DNA of 64,000 nt from Gemmatimonadota bacterium (GCA_003222115.1 QHUL01000061.1:1-64000), one strand, 5' to 3'. Positions 49,077-58,101 are shown, counted from the first letter of the stretch. Notes: generated by a model from the sequence alone, not told the origin. A program made the numbers and translations.

Positions 49077-50966
49077 TTACATCAGGTGCGCCGCGCCATC
49101 GATCGCCGCGAGGATCCGCTGCCGCTGACCCTCGGTGACCATGTCCCGCTCCACCACGTCGCGCACGATGCGCGCGACCAGCGCGTAGCCGCGTGGCTCC
49201 GCCGCGAGCCAGCGCTGCCATTCGAGCTCGTCGAGCGCCGCGTCGAGCCCCTCCCCGCGGAGGCCCGCGCCGCGGCCAAGCGTCTCACGCGACACCCGCC
49301 CGCCGACGACCGCGGCGACCGCGAGCGCGCGCTGCGCCTCGGGAGTGAGCCGGCGGAACCCGATGCGGATCGCGGCGACCACGGCGTCCGGGAGCTCGCC
49401 CGGCAGCGTCTGGTCCAGGGTCTTGAAGGGTTCGGGCCACGCGCCCTTGGTCTCGCGCAGGTCGAGGCCCATCGCAACGGCGTGAAGCAGCTCGACCGCG
49501 AGCAGCGGGATGCCTGCCGAGTCGGTGCCAACCCGGCGCGCCAGGCGATCGAGCTCGAGCTCGTTGTACTGCGGCAACGCCCAGTGGGCGAGATCGCGCA
49601 GCGCGTCGCCGGATAGCGGCTCGAGCCGCACGGCCGTCCCGGCGACCTCCCGGCCGATCCTTACGCGCAGCTCATCCAGCTCAGCCCGGGCCGGTTGGGG
49701 GGCGACCGTGAACAGGATCACCAGCGGCAGGCGGGCGAGGTCGCGGACCCCTGCGACGAGTGCGAGCAGGGACTCGCGGTCGAGCCACTGAGCATCGTCC
49801 ACGAGGACGACCGCCGGTTGCTCCTCGCACACCGCTCGCAGCCCTTCGACCAGCGCCCGGCCGAGTCCGGGGGCTGGGGCGCCCTGATCGCGCAGCTCCG
49901 CGAGAACAGCCGGGCTCGCGCCGGCGACGCCGGGAGTCGCCAGCAAGCCGCCGCGCGCGATCCCCAGCACACCGCTCCAGGGCTGGTCCCGGTCCGCCTC
50001 CACGGCGCGCACCGCCGCCACCGCCGCCCCGTCGAGCCGCGCCCGCCCGAGCAGTTCCTCGGCGAGGCGGGTCTTCCCCGTCCCCGCATCGCCCTCCACG
50101 ATCGCGACCGCGGCGCGCCGGTCGCGCCGGCATGCCGTCCACGCCCCGAGCAAGCGGGCCAGCTCACTCGCACGGCCTACGAGTGGCGCCCGGCGCGATT
50201 CCGCCGCCGCCTCGCCAGCCCCCGCCCCCGCCGCCACCGCAGGAAGGCGCCAGGCGCGCTCCCGCCGCACCCGCTCCGCCAGCGCCTTCGTATCGGTGTC
50301 CGGCTCGGTATCCACCTCCCCCGCGAGACGGGCGGCGAAGGTCTCGTAGCACTCGAGCGCTCCCGCCCGGTCGCCCGCGAGCGCGCGGCAGCGCATCACC
50401 GCGCGCACGGCCACGTCGGACGTGGGGTCGAGCACCAGCGCACGCTGCGCCATCTCGTGCGCGCCCGGCAGATCTCCCGTCCCCAGCAGCTCGTCGGCAC
50501 GGCGCAGCAGCGCGTCCACCGAGCGGCCGCGCCACAGCGCTCGCTCCGCCGTCATCCAATCCTCGAACGCCGAAGCCCCGGAGACGGCGAAGCCTTCGAG
50601 AAACTCCCCCGCCACGAGCGCCACCGCGCTGCGGTAGTCCTTGGCTGCGAGGAGGGTGTCGAGGCGGTCGGTATCGAGCTCCACGGCGCCGGCCACGAGC
50701 CGCACCTGGCCGGCTTCGGTCTCGACGCCGCCTTCACCGGCGTGGCGGCGCAGTACCCGCACGGCCTCGTTCAGGGAATGGCGGGCCGCCCCCTCCGGCT
50801 TGTCGCCCCACAGGAGGCCGATCAGGTGCTCGCGGGCGCGTGCCCGCTTGGGCGAGCGGGCGAGGTAGACGAGCAGCGCCAGATTCTTCCGCCACAGGAG
50901 CTCGGGCGGCGCGCTCCCCCCGTCCACGCTCACGGCCACCGGCCCGAGCGTGCGACAGACGATCAC
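49077..50966 (-). CDS. SARP-family regulator with BTAD and AAA-type ATPase domains
   Basis: A 629-residue AfsR/SARP-type transcription regulator. An OmpR-like DNA-binding winged helix occupies residues about 5-90 (LLWRKNLALLVYLARSPKR, then AREHLIGLLWGDKPEGAARH). The bacterial transcriptional activation domain (BTAD) follows at about 95-235 (AFEDWMTAERALWRG). An AAA domain begins near 262 (Walker A EGDAGTGKTR; Walker B VVLVDDAQW). The GTG at 50966 overlaps the kinase stop (GTGA), so kinase and regulator are made together. In actinomycetes AfsK phosphorylates AfsR, and the same logic is likely here. Confidence 0.9.
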   Translation of the reverse strand: MIVCRTLGPVAVSVDGGSAPPELLWRKNLALLVYLARSPKRARAREHLIGLLWGDKPEGAARHSLNEAVRVLRRHAGEGGVETEAGQVRLVAGAVELDTDRLDTLLAAKDYRSAVALVAGEFLEGFAVSGASAFEDWMTAERALWRGRSVDALLRRADELLGTGDLPGAHEMAQRALVLDPTSDVAVRAVMRCRALAGDRAGALECYETFAARLAGEVDTEPDTDTKALAERVRRERAWRLPAVAAGAGAGEAAAESRRAPLVGRASELARLLGAWTACRRDRRAAVAIVEGDAGTGKTRLAEELLGRARLDGAAVAAVRAVEADRDQPWSGVLGIARGGLLATPGVAGASPAVLAELRDQGAPAPGLGRALVEGLRAVCEEQPAVVLVDDAQWLDRESLLALVAGVRDLARLPLVILFTVAPQPARAELDELRVRIGREVAGTAVRLEPLSGDALRDLAHWALPQYNELELDRLARRVGTDSAGIPLLAVELLHAVAMGLDLRETKGAWPEPFKTLDQTLPGELPDAVVAAIRIGFRRLTPEAQRALAVAAVVGGRVSRETLGRGAGLRGEGLDAALDELEWQRWLAAEPRGYALVARIVRDVVERDMVTEGQRQRILAAIDGAAHLM

Positions 50967-53851
50967 CGGGCGCACTCCCGCGCGAGGCTGTCGGCGGCCG
51001 CCCGATAGGGCGCGAATGCGGCGTCGGCGCGCGTCCACAGCTCCTGCACACGGCGAATCAACCCGCAGCCACCGCGACGGTTCCCCCGCTCCAGTGCCAA
51101 CCCGCCACGCCGCAGCCGCGCGTAGGTCCCCAGCGCCCAGTCCACGTCGCCTGCCTGCGCGGGCCCGGTCGGCCAGTCCACCACGTCGGCGTTGTCGTGC
51201 CACAGCCACTCGCGCTCGGCTTCCCGCCGGCGGCCGAGTTGGCCGAGCCATTCGGCGCGCTGCATGTGCAGCGCCGCTCGGGCGAACGGATCTCCGCCGC
51301 GTCCCGCGGAATCGTAGAGCAGCAGCATGGCCGAGGTGCTGACGGCGCGGTCGTACTGGCCGCGCCCCGCGAGCGCCGCGCTCTGCAGCAACATCGCGAG
51401 GCGGGCCGCTCCTGAATCGGTCTCCGCCCGCCGCTCCACGGTCGCCTGCCAGTGCGCGCGGGCGAGGGTGTCCCCCTGGGCCTGTGCCGCGAACGCCAGG
51501 GCCCACGCGGCGCGGGCCCCCAGCCGATGATGCCCGGCCAGGCGCTCGAGGGCGGTCACGCCGCGCTGCCGCTCGACCGCGTCTACCACGCGCAATCCCA
51601 GCGGCCCGAGCAGCACCCGCCACTCGACCGCCTCGAGCGCCGCCTCGGGCACACCGAAGAGGGCGGCGGCCGAGTCGAATTGCGCCAGTGCCTGCCCCAC
51701 CGCGCCGAGCGTGACGAGGGCGACCGCCTGCGCTTCGTGCGCGTTGGCGCGCAGCTCCCGTCCCCCGCCCGCAGCCGCCGCGAGCGCCCTGCCGAATGCG
51801 ACTTGGGCGTCGGGGACATCGAAGGTGAGCCCGAAGCGCACGCCCCGGGCCAAGTCGGCGAGCGTCTGCGGCGACACGGCCCGCGAATCGTCGCCAGGAC
51901 CCTCCGTCCCGAATCGGCTGGCGAAGGTGATGTCGAGCAGGGTAGTGAAGTCGAGCTCCACCTCAGCGCTCGGGACGGGCAAGCGATGCAGCGCTGCGAT
52001 TACGGCCTGCGCCTCCTCGCGCCGGCCCAGCCGGATCGCAACCCACGCCAGGTCGTCGTACGCCGGCCTGAGCGAGGAGTCCAGCGCTGCCGCTCGCCGC
52101 AACACAACCAGCGCGCTGTCGAGGGGGACGCCCGCAAGCGCGCCGCGGTTCAGGAGCTCGTCCCCGTAGAGCAACGCAGCGTAGGCGTCGCCGGGATAGC
52201 GAGCGAGCACGGTGTCGTACCGGGCGAACCGGTCCGCGCTCGAGCGCGCGAGCTGGGCCTCGATGAGCAGCTGGTCGCGCTCGCTCAGATCGCGGCGCTG
52301 ACGCGCCAGGAGGCGCCGCACATCGACCTGGACAGGCATGCGGCGCCAGCGCTGCACGTTCGAAAGCCGCCACTGCGCGAGCCCGAAGCTCGAATCCAAG
52401 GCAATGGCGGCTTGGTAGCGCCGCTCCGCCAGCAGCCAGTCGTCGTGCTCGAACGCTTCCTCGCCGTCGAGGAACGCGTTCAGCGCCTGCACCCCACGCT
52501 GGGAGAGATCGCGCGAGCCGTGGTAGAAGCCGGCGAGGTCGGGCCGGAGCGCCAACACCAGCTCCAAGGCGATCCGGTTGCCGATTTGCTCGGGCTGGTC
52601 GGGCATTCCCCGCACGACCGGCGAGGCGGTGACGACTCCGCGCTCGTTCAGCACGAACACCTGCACCTCGAGCGACTCCCGGCGGGCGATGATCTTGCCT
52701 TGCACCAGCCGGCGAGCGTGGAGGGCCCGTTCCGGCGCGTCGCCTGTCGCCGCGTTGGAGGCGCGACGGGCGTCCCACCAATGGAACGACGTCCGCGGAT
52801 CAACGAGCGTAATGCGGGGAAAGGCCTGCAGGTTCAGCGCCGCAAGGCGCGGCAGGTTCCAGCCGAGCTTGCGATCCGCCCCGCTGTCCACCTCGAACGG
52901 GACGATCGCGAGCTCGGCAGCGGTCCTACCGCTGCCATCGCGCGGGCGCCAGAGCAGCACCGCAGCCGCCCCCGCCGCGAGGCCACCCATGGTCAACCAG
53001 AACGTGCGGATCTGATACGGCCACACGCGCGTGCGCCACAGCGCTCGCCGAAACGACGCCGCGTCGGGCCAACGTGCCTCCGGCGCCCACTGCACCGCCC
53101 GCCGCAGCACGCGCGCAATGCGGCGCGGCACCGCGGACCAGTCCGCCCGGTCGGGGCGATCCAGGATCGACCAGGGTCGCCCCGTGAGGGCCTCGTACAG
53201 CACCATGCCGACGGCGTACAGATCGGTCCGTGGCGTGACCTCCCCGCCCGCCGCCTGCTCGGGCGGCATGTAATCCAACGTCCCTACGACCGAACCGGGC
53301 GCGGTGAGCGACGGCCCCGCGGTTGGCGCCCGCCCGCGCGGGGTCACGGCCCCGCCGCTCGTGCCGCTCACGGGCTTCGCGATTCCGAAGTCCACGAGCA
53401 GCGCGCGGCCCCCCGCGAAGAACACGTTGCTCGGCTTGATGTCCCGGTGCACGACCAGCCGCTCGTGCGCCACCTGCAGTGCGTCGAGCAGGTCCCGTCC
53501 CAGCTTCAGGGCTTCCTGGGGGCGCAGCGGCCCCCGCACGAGTCGGTCGGCGAGCGTTTCGCCGTCCACGAAGTCCATGACGTAGTAGAAGAACTCGCCG
53601 GCCTGGCCGACGTGGTGCACCGGGACGATGTGCGGGTGCCGCAGGCTGGCGAGCATGCGCGCCTCGCGCAGGAAGCGCTCGGCGGCGTGCGCCGTGGCGA
53701 GCTCGGGGCGGAGCACCTTGATCGCGACCGCGCACTCGAGTGCCATGTCCCGACCGAGGAACACCATACCCATGCCGCCGCTCGCGATCTCGCGCTCGAC
53801 GTCGTACTCCGGCGCCAGGGCGGCGCGCAGTCGCTCGAGAACGGAGGACAT
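50963..53851 (-). CDS. Membrane Ser/Thr protein kinase with long C-terminal TPR-like region
   Basis: A 962-residue Hanks-type kinase. The kinase domain (about 15-275) shows the Gly loop IASGGMGMVFLG, Lys in AVAIKVLRPE, HRDIKPSNVFF and VDFGIAK. One membrane helix lies near 290-305 (TMGGLAAGAAAVLLW). The remaining 650 residues are helical repeats, probably TPR-like, with many RRxxALDSS-type turns, outside or at the membrane. It probably phosphorylates the coupled SARP regulator. The start ATG is unusual: an 11-bp hairpin (53854-53886) ends 2 bases before it and no ribosome site is visible. Confidence 0.9.
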   Translation of the reverse strand: MSSVLERLRAALAPEYDVEREIASGGMGMVFLGRDMALECAVAIKVLRPELATAHAAERFLREARMLASLRHPHIVPVHHVGQAGEFFYYVMDFVDGETLADRLVRGPLRPQEALKLGRDLLDALQVAHERLVVHRDIKPSNVFFAGGRALLVDFGIAKPVSGTSGGAVTPRGRAPTAGPSLTAPGSVVGTLDYMPPEQAAGGEVTPRTDLYAVGMVLYEALTGRPWSILDRPDRADWSAVPRRIARVLRRAVQWAPEARWPDAASFRRALWRTRVWPYQIRTFWLTMGGLAAGAAAVLLWRPRDGSGRTAAELAIVPFEVDSGADRKLGWNLPRLAALNLQAFPRITLVDPRTSFHWWDARRASNAATGDAPERALHARRLVQGKIIARRESLEVQVFVLNERGVVTASPVVRGMPDQPEQIGNRIALELVLALRPDLAGFYHGSRDLSQRGVQALNAFLDGEEAFEHDDWLLAERRYQAAIALDSSFGLAQWRLSNVQRWRRMPVQVDVRRLLARQRRDLSERDQLLIEAQLARSSADRFARYDTVLARYPGDAYAALLYGDELLNRGALAGVPLDSALVVLRRAAALDSSLRPAYDDLAWVAIRLGRREEAQAVIAALHRLPVPSAEVELDFTTLLDITFASRFGTEGPGDDSRAVSPQTLADLARGVRFGLTFDVPDAQVAFGRALAAAAGGGRELRANAHEAQAVALVTLGAVGQALAQFDSAAALFGVPEAALEAVEWRVLLGPLGLRVVDAVERQRGVTALERLAGHHRLGARAAWALAFAAQAQGDTLARAHWQATVERRAETDSGAARLAMLLQSAALAGRGQYDRAVSTSAMLLLYDSAGRGGDPFARAALHMQRAEWLGQLGRRREAEREWLWHDNADVVDWPTGPAQAGDVDWALGTYARLRRGGLALERGNRRGGCGLIRRVQELWTRADAAFAPYRAAADSLARECAR

Positions 53852-53853
53852 GA

Positions 53854-53886
53854 ACGGCCCCGCCCGAGAACTTCCGGCGGGGCCGT
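53854..53886 (-). promoter_or_regulatory. Strong 11-bp hairpin just upstream of the kinase start
   Basis: ACGGCCCCGCC (53854-53864) pairs perfectly with GGCGGGGCCGT (53876-53886). It ends 2 bases before the kinase ATG. It may hide the ribosome site or protect the 5' end, giving control of translation. Alternatively it is a second terminator for the cupredoxin gene. Confidence 0.45.
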
Positions 53887-53898
53887 GGGAAAGTCAAA

Positions 53899-53922
53899 CG
53901 GCCCCGGCTTCCCCCGGGGCCG
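53899..53922 (-). terminator. Probable terminator of the cupredoxin gene
   Basis: CGGCCCCGG (53899-53907) and CCGGGGCCG (53914-53922) form a 9-bp stem with a 6-base loop, 24 bases after the cupredoxin stop and followed by TTTGACTTT on the minus strand. Confidence 0.55.
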
Positions 53923-53945
53923 CCCGCCTTACCGACCGTCCGTCA

Positions 53946-54425
53946 TTACTGCACGGTGATCGTGATATGCATCCCCAGCGCCACGTGCGGCAGGCAGTAC
54001 CCGCGGTACTTCCCCGCCGGCGCGCCGGCGAAGGACACGTCGTAGTGCTCGTTCGGCTGCGTGAGGAACGGGCCTACGAGGTCGCCCATCGTGTTCGCCA
54101 TCCCCTTTTTGAGAGCGTCCACCGCGCCCTTCGGCACCGAGTCCGTGTAGAACGCGATGTCGTGCGGCCCGCCGCTCACGTTGATGAAGCGCACCACGCT
54201 CCCGGCCTTGACCGTCAGCGCGGCCGGCTCGAAGGCGGCCTTGCTCGTGCCGTCGCCGGTCATCTTCACCTCGACCACTGCCGTCGGGGTCGCTGTCGCG
54301 GCCGCCGGGGCGGGCGCGGCATTCGCCGTCGCGACCGCCGCAGTCTGCGAAGCGTCACCCTTCTTCTCGCCGCCGCAGGCCGCCACCCCGAACACAGCGA
54401 GCGTGCTGAGCACAGTCCAGCGCAT
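53946..54425 (-). CDS. Plastocyanin-like cupredoxin lipoprotein
   Basis: A 159-residue lipoprotein. The signal ends FGVAACGG (lipobox VAAC). A linker rich in Ala, Thr and Pro is followed by a cupredoxin domain (about 55-159). Type 1 copper ligands are all visible: His in SGGPHDIAFY, then Cys, His and Met in GYCLPHVALGM. It probably carries electrons in the periplasm. The ATG at 54425 is about 34 bases from a perfect CRP-like palindrome, and the gene diverges from the rhodanese-hydrolase gene. The nearby ACIII operon (59-64 kb) would be a plausible electron donor. Confidence 0.9.
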   Translation of the reverse strand: MRWTVLSTLAVFGVAACGGEKKGDASQTAAVATANAAPAPAAATATPTAVVEVKMTGDGTSKAAFEPAALTVKAGSVVRFINVSGGPHDIAFYTDSVPKGAVDALKKGMANTMGDLVGPFLTQPNEHYDVSFAGAPAGKYRGYCLPHVALGMHITITVQ

Positions 54426-54458
54426 TGCCGATCTCCTCCGTTCGTTGCGATATGAGCT

Positions 54459-54474
54459 TGTGAACGCGTTCACA
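54459..54474. promoter_or_regulatory. Exact CRP/FNR-type palindrome in a divergent promoter
   Basis: TGTGAACGCGTTCACA is a perfect 16-bp palindrome that matches the CRP consensus TGTGA-N6-TCACA at every defined base. It lies 34 bases from the cupredoxin start and 76 bases from the rhodanese-hydrolase start, so one regulator could control both. No CRP gene is in the window. Confidence 0.6.
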
Positions 54475-54549
54475 ATATACCCGTCCCCCTCGAAAGCGGG
54501 AGGCCTCGACCCGTTGCGTTTCTCATCACTCCCGACGACACTGGAGCCC

Positions 54550-55701
54550 ATGCCGGCACCGGCGTTGCCCCAAATGCGCCCCGAAGATCTCGCCCTCCAG
54601 CTCGACCGCGGCGAGCGCGTGCAACTGCTCGACATCCGAGCCAGCGAGCGCGTGGCCCAGGCGCGTGTGACGTTTGGGCCGGGCCTCGATTTCCGCGCCG
54701 TCCCGGCCTCCGAGATCTACCAGCTCTCCTCGCTCGAGCCGCTGCGGCTCGATCGCGCACAGCCCGTCGCCGTGATCTGCGGTCACGGCAACAGCAGCCG
54801 CAAAGCCACTCAGTATCTCCGCGACAAGGGCTTCGAGGCATTCTCGGTGACCGGAGGGATGGCCGCCTGGGAAACAGTCCACCTGCCGCGCGCCCTGTCA
54901 CCTACCCCGACGCTGCAACACGTGATCCAACTCGACCGAGTCGGGAAGGGCGCCCTCAGCTACGTCCTGGTCAGCGACGGCGACGCGGTGGTGGTGGACC
55001 CCGGACGCCACCTCGAGCGCTACAACGAGCTGCTCACCGCGCTCGGCGCCACGCCCGCCGCCGTGATCGATACGCACATGCACGCCGACTACCTCAGCGG
55101 GGCGCGCGCTGCCGCCGCCCGCTGGCAGGTGCCCTACTTTCTCCACCCCGACGACGCCGGCTCGCCCTACGACGGCACGCCGGGCCGCCTCGCCTATCAG
55201 CCCCTGAGCGAGGGCGACACGATCGCCTTCGGCCGCGCCACGCTGCGCGCCCAGCACGTGCCCGGTCACACGCTCGGCAGCGTGGCGCTCATCGCGGACG
55301 ACGCGCTCGCGCTCACGGGCGACTTCCTGTTCGTCCAATCCGTCGGGCGCCCGGACCTGGGCGGCAAGGGCGCCGCCTGGGCCGAGCTGCTGTGGAACAG
55401 TCTCGAGCGGGCGCGCCGCGAGTGGCCGGGCGAGCTACTCGTCCTCCCGGCGCACTACGGCGCCGAGCAGGAGCGGCGCGCCGATCGCACCGTGGCCGCG
55501 CGCTTCGACGTGGTCGCCGCGACCAACGAAGCGGCGGCGATGCAAGACCGCGCGACGTTCCTCCGCTGGATCGCGGACCACACCACGCTCCCACCCGACA
55601 GCTATCGCACCATCAAGCTCGCCAATCTGGGGCTCATGGAGCTCTCCGACGTGGACGCCGAGCTCGTCGAGTTCGGACCGAGTCAGTGCGCGGTCCAATA
55701 G
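54550..55701 (+). CDS. Rhodanese-metallo-beta-lactamase fusion, sulfur-type hydrolase/dioxygenase
   Basis: A 383-residue protein. Residues about 8-105 are a rhodanese domain with Cys in VICGHGNSSRK. Residues about 120-345 are a metallo-beta-lactamase fold with THMHADYLSG (zinc/iron site), HVPGHTLGSVAL, LTGDFLF and LPAHYGAE. This set is as in persulfide dioxygenases or glyoxalase II-like hydrolases. Known fusions usually have the rhodanese domain at the C-terminus; here it is N-terminal. The likely role is persulfide or sulfide oxidation in the cytoplasm. The ATG at 54550 is chosen because longer starts overlap the divergent promoter. Confidence 0.86.
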   Translation: MPAPALPQMRPEDLALQLDRGERVQLLDIRASERVAQARVTFGPGLDFRAVPASEIYQLSSLEPLRLDRAQPVAVICGHGNSSRKATQYLRDKGFEAFSVTGGMAAWETVHLPRALSPTPTLQHVIQLDRVGKGALSYVLVSDGDAVVVDPGRHLERYNELLTALGATPAAVIDTHMHADYLSGARAAAARWQVPYFLHPDDAGSPYDGTPGRLAYQPLSEGDTIAFGRATLRAQHVPGHTLGSVALIADDALALTGDFLFVQSVGRPDLGGKGAAWAELLWNSLERARREWPGELLVLPAHYGAEQERRADRTVAARFDVVAATNEAAAMQDRATFLRWIADHTTLPPDSYRTIKLANLGLMELSDVDAELVEFGPSQCAVQ

Positions 55702-55786
55702 ACGTCAGACATCAGACGTCAGACATCAGGAGCCTGCGTAGGGACTTAGCTGACGTCTGATTTCTGACGTCTGACGTCTGACGTCT
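55701..55786. repeat. Inverted word-repeat hairpin (GACGTCAGAC words)
   Basis: Right after the hydrolase stop the word GACGTCAGACATCA is repeated twice, and about 20 bases later its inverse (TGACGTCTGA words) is repeated three times (55751-55786). The arms can pair over about 28 bases with few mismatches. It may act as a terminator for the fusion gene. Confidence 0.6.
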
Positions 55787-55848
55787 CCAGCTGTGCAAAT
55801 CCTCCCGCGATCGCCGTCTCTCCTCGCGTCTCCCACAGGATCGACGCC

Positions 55849-57999
55849 ATGCTGGTCACGAGCCGTACCGCGCTCCTCGCCTTCGCCCTCGCCGGCTCAG
55901 TCGCCGCGCGCGCGAGCGCCCAGGGGTGGATCGAGCCCATCCGCCCGCTTCCTCGCGGAAGCATCGAACGGATCCGCAGCGCCGTGCAGGTCGCGGTCGC
56001 GGGACGAATCGCCCGGGTCACCGTGGAGGAATGGTTCCGCAACACGGGTCCCGGGTTGGGTGAGGGGACCTACCTGTACCCACTTCCCGGCGAGGCCGTG
56101 TTCAGTGACTTCTCGCTCTGGCAGGGAGACCGTGAGCTCAAGGGCGAGACGATGGACGCCACGCAGGCCCGCGGCATCTACGAGACGATCGTACGCCAGA
56201 AACGCGACCCTGCGCTCATCGAGCTTGCAGGTCATGGGCTGCTGCGCGCGCGCGTTTTCCCCATCAATCCCGGCGAGACGCGCAAGATCACGCTGCGCTA
56301 CACGCAGATCCTCGATCGCGCGGGCGATGCGTGGCGTTTCCGCTACGTAGGGGGCCCATCGGGGAGCGCGGCCTCCCGCAGCTTCCGGCTGGAGGTGGAC
56401 AGCGCGGCGCGGTTCGGCGAGCCCTACTCGCCGACGCACCGCGTCTCGGTCACTCGCTCGGGCGGCGGACTCGCGGTCACGCTCGCCGACTCCAGCTGGT
56501 CAGGCGACCTGGACCTCCTCCTCCCCCTCGCGCGCGGTCTCGTCGGCATGTCGCTCCTCACCCAGCAGTCGCTCGGGGAGGACGGCTCCTTCATGTTGCT
56601 CCTGGCTCCCGGTCAGGCGGCGCAGGCCGTGACGCTGCGCCGCGACCTGGTCGCGGTGCTCGATGTCTCGGGCTCGATGTCCGGCGAGAAGCTCGATCAG
56701 GCCAAGGCGGCGCTCGTGCAATTGCTCGGCACGTTGCGCCCCAGCGATCGGTTCCGCGTGATCACCTTCTCGAGCGACGTGCGGCGCTACGCCCCCGCGT
56801 GGACCGACGCCGCCGGCGAGCACGTGCGCGACGCGCAGCAATGGGTGCGCGCGCTCTCGGCCGAGGGCGGCACGAACATCGCGGGCGCGCTCGGCGAAGC
56901 GTTCGCCACGGCGCCTGCGGAAGGGGCGCTCGGCGTGGTGGTGTTCCTGACAGACGGCATGCCGACCGTGGGAGAGACCGACCCCGAGCGGATCGCGAAC
57001 GCCGCTGAACAGAACCGGGGCGCGTTCCGCGTCTTCTGCTTCGGCATCGGGTACGACGTGAACACATACGTGCTCGATCGCCTCACCGAGCGGGCCCGCG
57101 GCACGACCGAATACATCCAGCCCGGCGGCGACATCGAGCGGGCGGTCGGCTCCCTTGCCGCCAAGGTCTCGAGCCCGGTGCTGACCGACCTGGCGCTGCG
57201 GGCGGACGGTGCCGATCTCTACGACGTGCAGCCGGGAAGCCTGCCGGACCTCTTCGCGGGAGACGAGCTGGTCGTGTTCGGGCGATTCCGGGGAGCGGGG
57301 AGCGGGGAGTGGTCCGTGACGGTGAACGGACGGCGCAACGGTCACCCGGAGCAGTTCACGACCGGCGCGCCGGCGACGCACGCAGCAGGCGCCGAGTACA
57401 TCCCGCAGCTCTGGGCGGCGCGCAAGGTCGGGGCGCTCACGCGGGAGATCCGCCTCCACGGGCAGAATCCCGAGATCATGAACGAGCTGAAGCGGCTGGC
57501 GCTGCGCTACGGGATTCTCACGGAGTACACGTCGTATCTTGTGCAGGAGCCGAACCAGGTCGTCGTGCGCCCGCCGTTCGATCGGATCGCGCCCGCGCCC
57601 GCCGCGCAGGTGGGAGCCCTCTCCGTCGACCGGGCGCGGCGCGAAGCGAAGTCGGCCGCGGTGGCTAACGCCGCCGAGGCGGCGGACATGGACGAGGCCG
57701 TGCGGGGTCGGTTGGCCGGTCAAGCCTCGCGGCGGGTCGGCGGCCACCTGTTCGTCCGGCGGGATAGCGTGTGGACGGACGTGGCGCACGGCGACTCGCT
57801 GCCCGTGGTCCGGGTGGCCGCGTTCAGCGATGCCTATTTCGCGCTGCTGCGCGCGTTGCCGGAGCTCGTCAAGCCCGCCGCGCTCGAGCCCGCGGTCCTG
57901 GTGGCAGGGCGGCGCGTGAGCATCAAGATTGAACCCGGGGGTAAGAATACCTGGCAGGACGGCGAGCTGGAGCGGCTCGTGAGAGAGTTTCGGCGATGA
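55849..57999 (+). CDS. Secreted VIT and von Willebrand A domain protein
   Basis: A 716-residue protein. A signal peptide (ALLAFALAGSVAARASA) precedes a VIT domain (residues about 35-170: EEWFRNTGPGLGEGTYLYPL). A vWA domain follows (about 270-440) with a complete MIDAS metal site, DVSGSMSGEK and VFLTDGMP. The rest is less defined, with a low-complexity GAGSGEW stretch encoded by a short GGGGAGC repeat (57290-57312). Family members bind protein partners in the envelope. It is followed by a sigma factor and its anti-sigma, so it could be part of an envelope-stress circuit. This is inferred. Confidence 0.88.
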   Translation: MLVTSRTALLAFALAGSVAARASAQGWIEPIRPLPRGSIERIRSAVQVAVAGRIARVTVEEWFRNTGPGLGEGTYLYPLPGEAVFSDFSLWQGDRELKGETMDATQARGIYETIVRQKRDPALIELAGHGLLRARVFPINPGETRKITLRYTQILDRAGDAWRFRYVGGPSGSAASRSFRLEVDSAARFGEPYSPTHRVSVTRSGGGLAVTLADSSWSGDLDLLLPLARGLVGMSLLTQQSLGEDGSFMLLLAPGQAAQAVTLRRDLVAVLDVSGSMSGEKLDQAKAALVQLLGTLRPSDRFRVITFSSDVRRYAPAWTDAAGEHVRDAQQWVRALSAEGGTNIAGALGEAFATAPAEGALGVVVFLTDGMPTVGETDPERIANAAEQNRGAFRVFCFGIGYDVNTYVLDRLTERARGTTEYIQPGGDIERAVGSLAAKVSSPVLTDLALRADGADLYDVQPGSLPDLFAGDELVVFGRFRGAGSGEWSVTVNGRRNGHPEQFTTGAPATHAAGAEYIPQLWAARKVGALTREIRLHGQNPEIMNELKRLALRYGILTEYTSYLVQEPNQVVVRPPFDRIAPAPAAQVGALSVDRARREAKSAAVANAAEAADMDEAVRGRLAGQASRRVGGHLFVRRDSVWTDVAHGDSLPVVRVAAFSDAYFALLRALPELVKPAALEPAVLVAGRRVSIKIEPGGKNTWQDGELERLVREFRR
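57290..57312 (+). repeat. Short GGGGAGC tandem repeat in the vWA gene
   Basis: Three near copies of GGGGAGC(G) lie in frame within the coding sequence and produce the RGAGSGEW stretch. The word matches the arms of the repeat at 59551-59627. Confidence 0.5.
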
Positions 58000-58002
58000 T
58001 GC

Positions 58003-58096
58003 GAACGCGGAAGTGGGAACGCGGAACGCGGAACTGGAGAGGCGTCGCAGAGCCTGTCCGTTCCGTTCCGCATTCCGCGTTCCGCGTTCCGCGTTG
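58003..58096. repeat. Inverted word-repeat hairpin (GAACGCG words)
   Basis: The space between the vWA gene and the sigma-factor gene is built from GGAACGCG words on the left (58003-58034) and their inverse CGCGTTCC on the right (58060-58095). A long imperfect hairpin can form over the whole gap, ending 6 bases before the sigma-factor ATG. Confidence 0.6.
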
Positions 58097-58101
58097 AGGC
58101 C

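Noticed and set aside
51452-53959. 835-codon plus-strand frame opposite the protein kinase
   Set aside because: All kinase motifs are on the minus strand. The plus frame shows no domain.
55701-55786. A CRISPR array
   Set aside because: The repeated words are only 7-14 bases, with no regular spacers, and the arms are inverted. No cas genes are near.
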